From JAISGQ01 sp045604965 (GTDB lineage: Bacteria; Bacillota; Clostridia; Oscillospirales; Acutalibacteraceae), in assembly GCA_045604965.1 (NCBI GenBank), contig JAZUPB010000041.1, positions 62,001-126,000 on the forward strand: a DNA stretch of 64,000 bases, read 5' to 3'. Below the pieces are notes generated by a model. The model saw only the letters and a list, made by a program, of their open reading frames with translations, had not been told where the DNA came from and searched no databases. Below, in pieces: positions 7,804-16,391 of the stretch (position 1 is its first letter; every line of letters begins with the position of its first letter). The translations under genes and the position numbers were made by a program.

Positions 7804-9285
7804 CTAATCATTATGCAGACCAAGATTAAGTTTCCACATAAGTATTCTTGTTACCGATTCATCAAGGCGTCCCTGACTTATCTCTCCTTTATTGACTGCA
7901 TCTATAAGATTTTCATATGCTTTTACGGGATCTGAAGGAAGGCATAGCATATCAATACCTGCCTTAAAAGCCTGTACGCAAGGATCCTTTCCATCGCAGA
8001 ATTCAATAATTGCACCCATGTCCAGTGCATCTGTCATAATTACACCGTCAAATTCGAGATAATCTCTAATTAAATTCACGCAATTCTTCGATAATGATGC
8101 AGGATTCTTCGAATCCACTTCATCAATAATAGTGTGGGTCACCATTATTGAATCTGCCCCTGCCTCTATTCCATACTGAAACGGAACAAGATCAGAGGCT
8201 TTCAGCGAACCAATACTCAGTGTGTTATGATCAAGTCCTTCGTGAGTATCGCCCTTGCTGTTTCCATAGCCCGGAAAATGTTTTAACGATGATCCAACTT
8301 TGTTTTCTTTCATCGCTTCGACTACATTCTTAACATATTCTCCTGTGGCTTCTGCATTCTTTCCAAATGCACGCTTATACATAAATGCAGAGTTTTCTGT
8401 TACAACATCTGCAACCGGACCGAAATTCACATTAACACCGTAATCCTTTAAAAAACGGCACTTATTTTCGGCGTCTGACTTTATTTCCTCATACCCTCCT
8501 ATTTTATACAGATCCTGAGGCGACTTGTATTTTTCTGAACGAAGTTCCGACAGCGAACTCATTCTCACTACCGTTCCTCCCTCTTCGTCTACACATATAA
8601 GCAGATTTCCTCCGCCTGATTCTTGCAATGACTTTGTCATATCCTTGACTTCCTGCTTTGTTTTATTCTCAAAATCAGATTTAAAAAGCACTACTCCTCC
8701 GACTTTACATTCAGAAATGAGATTTGAAAACTCCTCTATATCTCTTCCATATGATCGAATAAGCAGAAGTTGTCCAACTTTTTCCTCTGTGCTCATCTGT
8801 GAAAGTATATTCTTTGCATTTTTTAATAAAACGTCAGATTCTGATTCAACAGTTTCCACGTTCAGCTTATCAGAGGAACTGGCTTTTATATTTTCATCTT
8901 TTTTATCCTTGCCTGATACATCGTTCAAAACGGAAAAAAGTATAAAATTGCCTATAATGAAAGCAAATGCAATAAAAATAACAATTACCTTTTTTCCGAT
9001 TCCTCGCCCTTCGTTTGAAATCTGAGGCATTTGTGCCGCTCGCCTGTATCCTTCTCTGCTGCGATAATAATACTCTTCACTGTAACCCGATGTTCTTCCG
9101 CGCGGTCTGTAATCATCATACATATCTTCACGCCGATAATCTCTTCTGTACTCATCCTCTGTATATCCTGTTCTGTAATCTCTTGTTCGGTATCCGTCAC
9201 CATCGCGAGATTCATATCTTCTTTCATTACTGTAGTCTCTTCTGTAATAGCTTCGTGAATTATCACGTCTGTATCTGTCGGGCAT
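7804..9285 (-). CDS. nagZ-like: Membrane-anchored family 3 glycoside hydrolase (beta-N-acetylhexosaminidase type)
   Basis: A 493-residue enzyme that should release N-acetylglucosamine from muropeptides or chitin-like sugars. Residues 1-95 are an unusual hydrophilic tail rich in Arg, Tyr and Asp; residues 98-120 are one transmembrane helix; residues 150-490 are the GH3 domain. Catalytic features are KHFPGYG (335-341), the D-x-H general acid/base dyad DTH (346-348), and nucleophile D419 in VIMTDALDM. The transmembrane helix followed by an Asp/Lys/Ser linker suggests the enzyme is outside, with the tail in the cytoplasm. The ATG at 9285 was chosen over one at 9303 because GGAGGTGAG sits between them at proper spacing from the second. 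Promoter at 9311-9339. Confidence 0.88.
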   Translation of the reverse strand: MPDRYRRDNSRSYYRRDYSNERRYESRDGDGYRTRDYRTGYTEDEYRRDYRREDMYDDYRPRGRTSGYSEEYYYRSREGYRRAAQMPQISNEGRGIGKKVIVIFIAFAFIIGNFILFSVLNDVSGKDKKDENIKASSSDKLNVETVESESDVLLKNAKNILSQMSTEEKVGQLLLIRSYGRDIEEFSNLISECKVGGVVLFKSDFENKTKQEVKDMTKSLQESGGGNLLICVDEEGGTVVRMSSLSELRSEKYKSPQDLYKIGGYEEIKSDAENKCRFLKDYGVNVNFGPVADVVTENSAFMYKRAFGKNAEATGEYVKNVVEAMKENKVGSSLKHFPGYGNSKGDTHEGLDHNTLSIGSLKASDLVPFQYGIEAGADSIMVTHTIIDEVDSKNPASLSKNCVNLIRDYLEFDGVIMTDALDMGAIIEFCDGKDPCVQAFKAGIDMLCLPSDPVKAYENLIDAVNKGEISQGRLDESVTRILMWKLNLGLHND

Positions 9286-9310
9286 CAGCCTCACCTCCGG
9301 CATATACAGT

Positions 9311-9339
9311 ATTTTATACTATATTCTCTTTGCATTCAA
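9311..9339 (-). promoter_or_regulatory. Sigma-A promoter for the GH3 gene
   Basis: TTGAAT (9334-9339), 17-bp spacer, TAAAAT (9311-9316) on the minus strand, about 26 bp before the GH3 start codon at 9285. Confidence 0.65.
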
Positions 9340-9436
9340 CTGAATAGATATTAATTATTTTAATAAAACAGGTGTAATTGCCAATCATATATGATAAAAT
9401 AATCAAGCATCCCCTAACCAAACTACAGGTGATACT

Positions 9437-11872
9437 ATGTTCAATAAAAAAATACAAAAAAAGATTATGCTTGCCTCAAAACTATCTGCCAAAGGAAAGC
9501 ATAATCGTGCAGTCGATATTTTAAATAAGACAAAAGACAGTTCGATTGACCCAAATACCCATGCCCTGTTGGACTACCATTTGGGCATCTGCGAAACAGC
9601 TCTCAAGAACTATTCTGAAGCTGGTTCACTGTTATCATTAAGCTCGTCATATTTTGATAAATCAAATATGACCGAGCAAGCTTACAATGCTTATATTATG
9701 CTTGGAAAAGTTCTCTGCAAAATAGACAAATACGACGATGCCTGCGATGCGTTTATTAAGGCTGAGGGCTTTACTTCTGATATTAGCAAGCTGTGCGAAG
9801 CAAAAACTCTTTTATCCGAAGCAAGAATGTCTAGTGAAACAGTTTACGATACAAATCTTTTCACCGATTCCTTTGAGTTTATAAAAGAGCATTACTTAAA
9901 TAACGAGCCTGTTGATAAGAATTTTCTTATCAGATCGTGTGTAATTGCAGCAAAGGCTTGTTATGCTATCAATCAGTATGGCAAGGCGATTGAATACTGC
10001 AACTTCGGTCTTGACAACACAAGTGATATACAGGAAACAACAACTATATCCAAAAGGATAGAATGTGCAGAGCTTCTTTGTTTCTGTGCAGCAAGCACCT
10101 GGAGTAAAGAGGTAATATCCGATGCAGCAAAAATCACATATAATTCTATTAGAGCTTATGATATACACGATGAAAAAACAGATTTTATCAGACTTTTCTA
10201 TATCATTGACTTGATTAAGACTCAAAACACAGATGATGCCAAACCAATCCTTCGTTCCATAGACAGAAATACACTCTCTTCTAAACTTAATCTATGTTTT
10301 GTCTACTGTGAGTGTGTTTCTTCTAACATAATATTTGACTTGCAGAAAATAAACCGCACACTTAATCTGATTCCTACTGATGATATCGATGATCATAATA
10401 TTTTGGCAGAATCAATAATCGATGCCGGTTTTTATGAACTGGCTGCGGAAGTTTACATATTCAGCCTTTCCAATTATAAAACCTGTCAAAGCCTTATTCT
10501 CAGACCTCTCGCCTCTCTATTGTATAAGCTGGAACGGTTCGATGAAAGTGCTAAATATTATTCGGAACTGATATCTGAATGTGATGAACCTGTTTTAAGA
10601 CGTGCATACGCATTGGCAAGCATCAAATCCGGTGATATAGAAACCGCTAAAAAACAGATGCTCCATTATATTAAACACGCCGATGATGAAGATGAGGCTT
10701 TATCAACCGCCGCTCGAGTTTCACTCGATGAAGGCTTCCCCTCTGATTTTTGCGCATCTTTATATTCAAGGCTTGCTGAAATCATCGAGCGTAAAGATGC
10801 AGACGATTACGAAGCTGTAGATATATTTAATCGACTCGGAATTTGTCTCTATAAAAGTAATTATCCGTTGGAGGATGAAACAAACGCATTTAAAAAAGCT
10901 GCTGAATATGCCAATAAGTGCGCTGCTACAAAAAATTCAAATCTTCACGCTGTAATTCTCTGCAACCTAGCGGAATGTTATCTCAGAAAAGGCTCAATGG
11001 ACGAATCATACAATACATATATGGAAGCTGACCGTATATTCTCAGAGCTTGAGGATATAGACTACATTCAATATTCTGCCTGTTTGAAATTCATTTCCGA
11101 TATTTTACTTTTAAGAAATGACACAGATTCAGCTATTGATTCACTGAACAAAGCTATAGCACTTCTTGAGCCATACAGCAGCAGTGATCCTTCTGCCGCC
11201 CGTCAGCTTTCCCTTTGTCACAATACACTCGGTACGATTTATTTCAAGCAGGGCAAGCCTGAACTTGAAATCCCTGAGCTTTCTAAAGCAATTGATCTTG
11301 TCAAAGATCAAAGTATTGACTGCGTTTCTCTTGCAATGCTCTATTCCAACCGAGGTGAGGCTTATGAATTTACCGGCAAATACGATTATATGGTAAATGA
11401 CTACTCTAATTTTCTTTCGCTCACCTCAAACGCTGATAAAAATGCAGACATCTTACCGGAAATAAGGATTTCTCAGGCATCGAAGTGGCTTTCAATAGGA
11501 CGGTACAGGGAAAACTCCCTGCAGCATAACGAAGCAATAGCTGCATATCACAATGCACTTGATATTCTTGACAATATAAAGCTATCTGACAACACCGAAG
11601 TCAATGAATTGACTGCCTTCTCTTATTATCAGCTAGGAAATGCATACTGCCATCAGAATATCAAAAATTTTTCCTCAGGACTTGATGCCTATACCCGTGC
11701 ATTAAACATTCTCGAGGAACTTCCTCCAAGCACACAAAGAAGGATTCATCTCGCATCTGTTTATGAAGCAAGATCCGCTTTTTATGAAATTTTCGGAGAA
11801 CATTCTCTTTCCGTTTATGATTCTCAAAAGGCTGAAATACTCAGGACAGATACAGCGGACAACACAATCTAA
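9437..11872 (+). CDS. Large tetratricopeptide-repeat protein, function unknown
   Basis: An 811-residue soluble protein made almost entirely of paired helices of the TPR kind, such as YNAYIMLGKVLCKIDKYDDA (about 76-95), YYQLGNAYCHQN near 730 and LCHNTLGTIYFKQGKPELEI near 595-614. There is no signal peptide, membrane segment or enzyme motif, so it is probably a cytoplasmic scaffold for protein contacts. It stands alone on the plus strand between the divergent GH3 gene and convergent 11869-12129; the stop overlaps the stop of the latter by four bases. AGGTGA precedes the ATG. I cannot tell its partners; sporulation genes follow just downstream on the other strand. Confidence 0.82.
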   Translation: MFNKKIQKKIMLASKLSAKGKHNRAVDILNKTKDSSIDPNTHALLDYHLGICETALKNYSEAGSLLSLSSSYFDKSNMTEQAYNAYIMLGKVLCKIDKYDDACDAFIKAEGFTSDISKLCEAKTLLSEARMSSETVYDTNLFTDSFEFIKEHYLNNEPVDKNFLIRSCVIAAKACYAINQYGKAIEYCNFGLDNTSDIQETTTISKRIECAELLCFCAASTWSKEVISDAAKITYNSIRAYDIHDEKTDFIRLFYIIDLIKTQNTDDAKPILRSIDRNTLSSKLNLCFVYCECVSSNIIFDLQKINRTLNLIPTDDIDDHNILAESIIDAGFYELAAEVYIFSLSNYKTCQSLILRPLASLLYKLERFDESAKYYSELISECDEPVLRRAYALASIKSGDIETAKKQMLHYIKHADDEDEALSTAARVSLDEGFPSDFCASLYSRLAEIIERKDADDYEAVDIFNRLGICLYKSNYPLEDETNAFKKAAEYANKCAATKNSNLHAVILCNLAECYLRKGSMDESYNTYMEADRIFSELEDIDYIQYSACLKFISDILLLRNDTDSAIDSLNKAIALLEPYSSSDPSAARQLSLCHNTLGTIYFKQGKPELEIPELSKAIDLVKDQSIDCVSLAMLYSNRGEAYEFTGKYDYMVNDYSNFLSLTSNADKNADILPEIRISQASKWLSIGRYRENSLQHNEAIAAYHNALDILDNIKLSDNTEVNELTAFSYYQLGNAYCHQNIKNFSSGLDAYTRALNILEELPPSTQRRIHLASVYEARSAFYEIFGEHSLSVYDSQKAEILRTDTADNTI

Positions 11873-12129
11873 TACAGCTCACTTAAAGCGGCGCACAATA
11901 ATGCAATAAATTGTGCTGCCGCTTTTGCTTCCGGTGCAAACATTGATAATACATTATCTCCTGTTTCATATACAGCAATAACTTGTTCTTCCGATATTGA
12001 CTTCTTTTCTGCCTTTGCCATTGTCATTTTTTCACCTTTATATGTGACTGTACATATGCCTGTGATTACCCCTATAGTCAACAGCGTGATACACATAGAT
12101 AAAATAAAGCATTTCGTGTTTCTTCTCAT
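11869..12129 (-). CDS. Small exported or membrane-anchored protein, unknown
   Basis: An 86-residue protein with one hydrophobic segment (residues 7-28, after MRRNTK) that could be a signal anchor or signal peptide, then a short charged linker and an alanine-rich C-terminus. It starts two bases after the spoIIP stop on the same strand with GGAGTAAAA as RBS, so it is translationally close to spoIIP and probably the last gene of the gpr-spoIIP operon. Not recognised. Its end overlaps the TPR gene end by four bases. Confidence 0.65.
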   Translation of the reverse strand: MRRNTKCFILSMCITLLTIGVITGICTVTYKGEKMTMAKAEKKSISEEQVIAVYETGDNVLSMFAPEAKAAAQFIALLCAALSELY

Positions 12130-12131
12130 TT

Positions 12132-13235
12132 TTACTCCTCCTCTATGTACTTTGAAAGCAAAGAAACAAGAGACTCTGTTACCAAAGATGCTGTGTATTG
12201 TGCTTCGTCAAGAGTATTTACCTCTGTTCCAAATTCGATCAGCAGGGAATTCGGCGTCATATGCATATTGTATCTGAATGGCGCAAAATATAGCGGTCTT
12301 GCCAATCCCGGCCAATCCTTTGTAATCTGCTCCTGAAGTTTTATTGCCATTCTAAGATTATATTCCCAGTTTGGAAAATTCAGATCTCCTTCATCATCGC
12401 ATCCGCTTATTATCATTACCTGTGCTGCTTTTTTCTCTTTTATTATTGCTGTCGGCTTAACCTTCGTTCCATCATTACGTGTTATCGAATCTCTATGAAC
12501 ATCTATTACCATCTTAATTGACGGATACTTTTTCAAATACTCACTTATGGTATCCTTGGCTCTTGAATAAGCACCGTTATATTGAGGATAATCGTGTTTT
12601 TCCGTTATATGCAACGTTTTTATTCCCGCCTCATTTAACCCGTCCGCAATTATAGCACCAACTGAGGTTATATTCTTTTTTTCATCGGTATTTCTCCATT
12701 CTGTCTTTTTGTCATACCAGCTTCTGTCTTCTTCAGCGTATGATTCTGTTGTGTGAGTATGAATTACCAAAATTTGATATTCTTCGTCTTTTCTTATTTT
12801 GCATTTTGGATCTTTGCTCAATATGCTCTTTATATCCACACTATGGTTTTTGTTCGTGTTTTTAATGTGTATATTTTTATAGTTTACGTTGCCTTTTGTC
12901 ATTTTTTCTTCGCTGACTTTTTTAATATTTTCTCCTGTAGGGATTGTTGTCATTTTGGTTGTTTTCTCTGTCGTTGTTTCAGGTTCAGCTGATGTAACAC
13001 TCGTACTTGTTGCCGACGTAGTGGGAACTGTTTCAAAATAGCTTACTGCAGTTACTTTTTCTCCTGTTATTACATACTGTTTTGCTGAAAATACAGTTAT
13101 TTTTCCAATCAGTATCTCTGCTCCGTTCTCCTGCAGTAAAATTCTTCCGCATCTGACGGTAAGCACAAAAGCAATTCCAACTGCAGCAATTCTGAAAATA
13201 AATCTAATTATCGATACGATTTTCTTCCTCTTCAT
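12132..13235 (-). CDS. spoIIP: Stage II sporulation protein P, peptidoglycan amidase/endopeptidase
   Basis: Mother-cell cell-wall hydrolase needed for septal thinning and engulfment of the forespore, working with SpoIID and SpoIIM. The 367-residue protein has an N-terminal membrane anchor (residues 8-27), a Thr/Ser-rich linker (66-100) and the SpoIIP catalytic domain (150-360). Candidate zinc ligands and catalytic residues are H159, H161 and E164 in HTHTTESY, H247 in VHRDS and E334 in LIEFGTE. The ATG at 13235 follows GGAGGT; an upstream in-frame start at 13319 lies inside gpr and lacks an RBS. Adjacent gpr matches the gpr-spoIIP order in Bacillus. Confident. Confidence 0.93.
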   Translation of the reverse strand: MKRKKIVSIIRFIFRIAAVGIAFVLTVRCGRILLQENGAEILIGKITVFSAKQYVITGEKVTAVSYFETVPTTSATSTSVTSAEPETTTEKTTKMTTIPTGENIKKVSEEKMTKGNVNYKNIHIKNTNKNHSVDIKSILSKDPKCKIRKDEEYQILVIHTHTTESYAEEDRSWYDKKTEWRNTDEKKNITSVGAIIADGLNEAGIKTLHITEKHDYPQYNGAYSRAKDTISEYLKKYPSIKMVIDVHRDSITRNDGTKVKPTAIIKEKKAAQVMIISGCDDEGDLNFPNWEYNLRMAIKLQEQITKDWPGLARPLYFAPFRYNMHMTPNSLLIEFGTEVNTLDEAQYTASLVTESLVSLLSKYIEEE

Positions 13236-13287
13236 ATTGTACCTCCGCTTTTTATGATAATTAATCATATGCAAAGGGTGTACAATA

Positions 13288-14169
13288 CTATACCGCATTT
13301 GAAAGCTCTTCTGGATCATAATCAGGGTGCAAAGCCAAATTAACTGCTAAGGATATCAATCTGGAAGCTCTGCTTATTATCAGATCTATTTCCCTTGGTG
13401 TTATTATCATTCGTTCTCCTCTAGGTGACGCCTTTTTCAAAAGCATATCAGTTGTTTCCGATGAAGCATTTGAACGCTGTGCAGCCTCATATACAACCGT
13501 CTCCGCATCAACTACAGTCGGCACGCCTATGGCAATAACCGGAACTCCCATCGTTTTGTTATTAAGTCCTGGTCTATTATTTCCAACCCCTGCCCCTGGC
13601 GATATTCCTGTATTGCAAATTTGAACTGTACATCCTAATCTTGACAAACTGCCGGAAGCAAGTGCATCAATAGCAATAATTGCAGAAAATTTGATTTTTT
13701 CCTGAATTGACTCAACTATTTCCAACACTTCCATTCCCGTCTGACCTAGCACTCCCGGTGCAATGACAGACACCGAACGCAGACCTTCCATTCCTGATAT
13801 TCTCTTGAACTCCTCTATAATATGTCTTGTCGCAAGTATTTTTTTGACTGACTCAGGACCAAGTGCATCAGGTGTTATCATTGTATTCCCAAGACCAATA
13901 ACAAGAACTGTGCCTTCATTCGGAAGCATCTTCCTCAGTTCATTCGCTATAACTTCTATATTTGCTTGGTCTGATATAATATTGTCACTTAACGCCGGAA
14001 CAGAAAATGTAATATAATCTCCTATCGGCTTTCCGGTTTCCTTTTCTCCTTCTTCAGATATGATTTTTACAAAATCAACTACAATATCTCCTCTTGTTTC
14101 GCTTATATGTTCAATTCCTTTTTTCTCTTCAGTTATAAGCTCCAGTGCAAGATCTGATCTGTATTGCAT
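13288..14169 (-). CDS. gpr: Spore germination protease GPR
   Basis: Protease that degrades small acid-soluble proteins when a spore germinates. Made as an inactive zymogen in the forespore. The 293-residue protein opens with RSDLALE, resembling the TDLA-type sequence at the known autoprocessing site, so the propeptide is very short or cleavage differs from Bacillus. The conserved GLGNTMITPDALGP motif (about residues 97-110) and the later GVGNNRPGLNNKTMGVPVIAIGVPTVVDA region identify the family. AGAGGTAAAGT precedes the ATG. It is the first gene of gpr-spoIIP; a 52-bp gap separates them. Likely sigma-G controlled, but I could not pick out the promoter. Confidence 0.93.
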   Translation of the reverse strand: MQYRSDLALELITEEKKGIEHISETRGDIVVDFVKIISEEGEKETGKPIGDYITFSVPALSDNIISDQANIEVIANELRKMLPNEGTVLVIGLGNTMITPDALGPESVKKILATRHIIEEFKRISGMEGLRSVSVIAPGVLGQTGMEVLEIVESIQEKIKFSAIIAIDALASGSLSRLGCTVQICNTGISPGAGVGNNRPGLNNKTMGVPVIAIGVPTVVDAETVVYEAAQRSNASSETTDMLLKKASPRGERMIITPREIDLIISRASRLISLAVNLALHPDYDPEELSNAV

Positions 14170-14227
14170 ACTTTACCTCTCTTCACTTTTTACTCATATC
14201 ATTTCCTATCAATTTCCATATATGCAT

Positions 14228-14259
14228 AAAAACGTCGGATCCAAAGATCCGACGTTTTT
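14228..14259 (-). terminator. Intrinsic terminator after the polysaccharide deacetylase
   Basis: Perfect 14-bp stem (14228-14241 with 14246-14259), CAAA loop, with runs of A and T at the ends. It lies 2 bp after the stop of the deacetylase gene and also separates it from gpr. Confidence 0.85.
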
Positions 14260-14260
14260 A

Positions 14261-15202
14261 TTATTTATGCTGTATAGGAGGTGTTCTTTCGGTTATCGGA
14301 AGAATTGTATAACCGTCCTCCATAAGAAATTCAATTATACCGGGCAGTGCTTCTACCGTAGTCATCTTACTGTCTCCAGTATCGTGCATAAGGATATCAA
14401 TTATTCTTTCATCCTTTGAATGCTTTTTAATATTGTTCAGCAGTCTTTCAGGTTCTACATTATTAGCCGAGGCATCTCCGCTGTCAACATTCCAGTCGTG
14501 ATATATATATCCTTTTTCCTTAACCGATACCTTAATTTTTTTCATTAATCCCTTGCAATATTTCCTATGGACAGTATTGCTTGATCCACCCGGAAACCTT
14601 ATTATTTTTGATCTTACTCCTGTTATATCGTATACCTTATCACTTATTTTTTTCAGATCGCTAAAATAGGCTTCCTCGCTTTTATATATTTTCGAATATG
14701 TATGCGTATATGCATGAAGAGCAATAGTATGTCCTCTTTCCACTATTTCTTTATATTTGCTATTCATATTCTTTTTGCTGATTACGAAAAATGTCGCTTT
14801 AACATTATACCTGTCAAGTATATCGAGAATTTTTTCCGTATTTTTTGACGGTCCGTCATCAAATGTCAGATACGCAAACTTACCGTCCGAAGGATAGCTG
14901 TACTGTGAGGGCAAGCCGGTTTCTGTTGCCGTTGTTGTAGTTGCAGTAGTTGTAGGAGGTGTTGTAGATGAGGTTGCAGATGATTCAGATGATGTCTGCA
15001 GCGTTGTATTCAATACTGTTGTAGTTGATTGGGACATCTGCGATGATACGTTGCTCTGCGTAACATACGGCTGATCTTCACTAATATCAACCATTATAGC
15101 TGATGGATTTTCCTGAAGTGAATAGGCGATTATGAAAACCATACAGACCACAGCGAAAACCAAAATTATCATCAGCATTGGTTCACTTTTCTTTTTATTC
15201 AT
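14261..15202 (-). CDS. Polysaccharide deacetylase (NodB domain), membrane-anchored
   Basis: Removes acetyl groups from a cell-surface glycan such as peptidoglycan or a capsule. The 313-residue protein has an N-terminal anchor (residues 9-29), a long Ser/Thr linker (48-98) and a NodB domain (109-300). Motif 1 is TFDDGP (113-118, base D115, metal D116); motif 2 is HAYTH with zinc ligands H163 and H167; motif 3 is RFPGGSS; motif 4 is DWNVDSGD; motif 5 is ILMHDT. All five are present, so it should be active. It has its own promoter (15235-15263) and terminator. Next to sporulation genes, it could act in spore cortex formation like PdaA, but this is inference. Confidence 0.88.
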   Translation of the reverse strand: MNKKKSEPMLMIILVFAVVCMVFIIAYSLQENPSAIMVDISEDQPYVTQSNVSSQMSQSTTTVLNTTLQTSSESSATSSTTPPTTTATTTTATETGLPSQYSYPSDGKFAYLTFDDGPSKNTEKILDILDRYNVKATFFVISKKNMNSKYKEIVERGHTIALHAYTHTYSKIYKSEEAYFSDLKKISDKVYDITGVRSKIIRFPGGSSNTVHRKYCKGLMKKIKVSVKEKGYIYHDWNVDSGDASANNVEPERLLNNIKKHSKDERIIDILMHDTGDSKMTTVEALPGIIEFLMEDGYTILPITERTPPIQHK

Positions 15203-15234
15203 TATTATTTTTCTTCCTTTTATTTTATGTCTTT

Positions 15235-15263
15235 ATTTTACATAATTCTAATTATTTTTTCAA
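15235..15263 (-). promoter_or_regulatory. Sigma-A promoter for the polysaccharide deacetylase
   Basis: TTGAAA (15258-15263), 17-bp spacer, TAAAAT (15235-15240) on the minus strand, 33 bp before the start codon. Confidence 0.6.
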
Positions 15264-15322
15264 GTTCCATTATCGTAACTTAATTGTGAATATGTTGTTA
15301 TTTATTTTTGTTAATGTATGGA

Positions 15323-15351
15323 TTGACTTAACAAACGATATATTATAAAAT
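15323..15351 (+). promoter_or_regulatory. Sigma-A promoter for the 15384 gene
   Basis: TTGACT (15323-15328), 17-bp spacer, TAAAAT (15346-15351), 33 bp before the start codon of the small membrane protein. It is back to back with the deacetylase promoter. Confidence 0.65.
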
Positions 15352-15383
15352 ATAAATGAATTATTAACATTGGAGGTCTGATT

Positions 15384-15677
15384 ATGTTTTTGAATAATTT
15401 AAGCGTGATCCTCTCAAGCACAGAAGCAGTCGATAATGCTTCCCCTCTTTCAAGTATAGTAACTATAATCGTTGCAATAATCGTTGCTTTCGTTGCAATT
15501 AAAATTTTTAAGCACACAGCAAAAACATTATTTATTATTGCTGTTGTTGCCGCAGTTGTACTCCTTGTAACCGGTGTTATTGATTTTGCAATGATTAAAT
15601 CTGCAGGATATACTATCTGGGACTGGCTATTGAAAACTGATCTTTATCAGGAGATCACAAGTAAAATCGGTCGATAA
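15384..15677 (+). CDS. Small two-helix membrane protein, unknown
   Basis: A 97-residue protein with two strongly hydrophobic segments (about residues 23-43 and 47-68) and short charged ends. TTGGAGG lies 7 bases before the ATG, and a sigma-A promoter and a hairpin terminator flank it, so it is a genuine monocistronic gene. Not recognised; no motif suggests a function. Confidence 0.7.
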   Translation: MFLNNLSVILSSTEAVDNASPLSSIVTIIVAIIVAFVAIKIFKHTAKTLFIIAVVAAVVLLVTGVIDFAMIKSAGYTIWDWLLKTDLYQEITSKIGR

Positions 15678-15700
15678 AATCCAAGTTATTAATACGGAAT

Positions 15701-15740
15701 AATGCAAGCCGCGACAGTATCTTCTGTCGTGGCTTGCATT
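15701..15740 (+). terminator. Hairpin terminator after the small membrane protein
   Basis: A 17-bp stem with one G-T wobble (15701-15717 with 15724-15740), 6-base loop. The T tract is weak, so termination strength is uncertain. Confidence 0.6.
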
Positions 15741-15772
15741 ATAATAATCTCTCAATAAAACAGGAGTATGCT

Positions 15773-16337
15773 ATGCCATTTGATTTTAAGAAAGAATTCA
15801 AAGCATTATATATGCCAAAAAATAAGCCTGAAATTGTTAATGTCCCCAAAGCAAACTATATTGCCATCAGAGGAAACGGTGATCCCAATGAAAAAGATGG
15901 GTCATACCAACGGGCAATTAGTGTTCTGTATGCAATCGCCTACACAATAAATTTGGTGGCAGGATAATACTGTCGGCGTAGATTATACTAGGAAATCCGA
16001 TTTTAACTGGATCTCAGTTATTCGTCTGCCTGATTTTGTCTCCGTAAAGGATTTTGATTGGGCAGTTGAATCCGCAGCAAAAAAGAAGAAAATAGATTGC
16101 TCAATGGCAGAATTCCTTACCATTGATGAAGGAATATGTGTTCAAATGATGCATACAGGCCCTTTTGATGAGGAACCTGAAACAGTTTCTCTTATGGATA
16201 AATATATAAAAGAAAACGGCTATGTTATTGATATAAACAAAAACAGATTGCATCACGAAATTTATCTATCCGATTCACGAAAGATTTCTCCCGAAAAATG
16301 GAAAACTGTTATCAGACATCCTATTAAAAAGGCATAA
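15773..16337 (+). pseudogene. GyrI-like small-molecule-binding domain protein, disrupted by internal deletion and frameshift
   Basis: Two pieces of one GyrI-like protein in different frames. The first (15773-15967) starts MPFDFKKEFKALYMPKNKPE after CAGGAG and runs to YAIAYTIN, then hits a stop. The second frame, opening at about 15951 with WWQDNTVGVDYTRKSDFNW and ending at 16337 with KTVIRHPIKKA, is the C-terminal half. From memory of the family, about 20 codons that normally join YAIAYT to the WWQ motif are missing, and the loss is not a multiple of three. A clean deletion followed by two intact reading frames suggests a recent event; a sequencing error is unlikely to remove this many codons but cannot be excluded. 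Confidence 0.75.
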
Positions 16338-16353
16338 TTGGAATCTGTAAAAC

Positions 16354-16387
16354 AAAAAACCTCCGCGAAATATTGCGGAGGTTTTTT
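16354..16387. terminator. Bidirectional intrinsic terminator
   Basis: A 13-bp perfect stem (AAAAAACCTCCGC 16354-16366 with GCGGAGGTTTTTT 16375-16387), 8-base loop. It serves the GyrI pseudogene on plus and the acyltransferase gene on minus. Confidence 0.85.
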
Positions 16388-16391
16388 ATAT

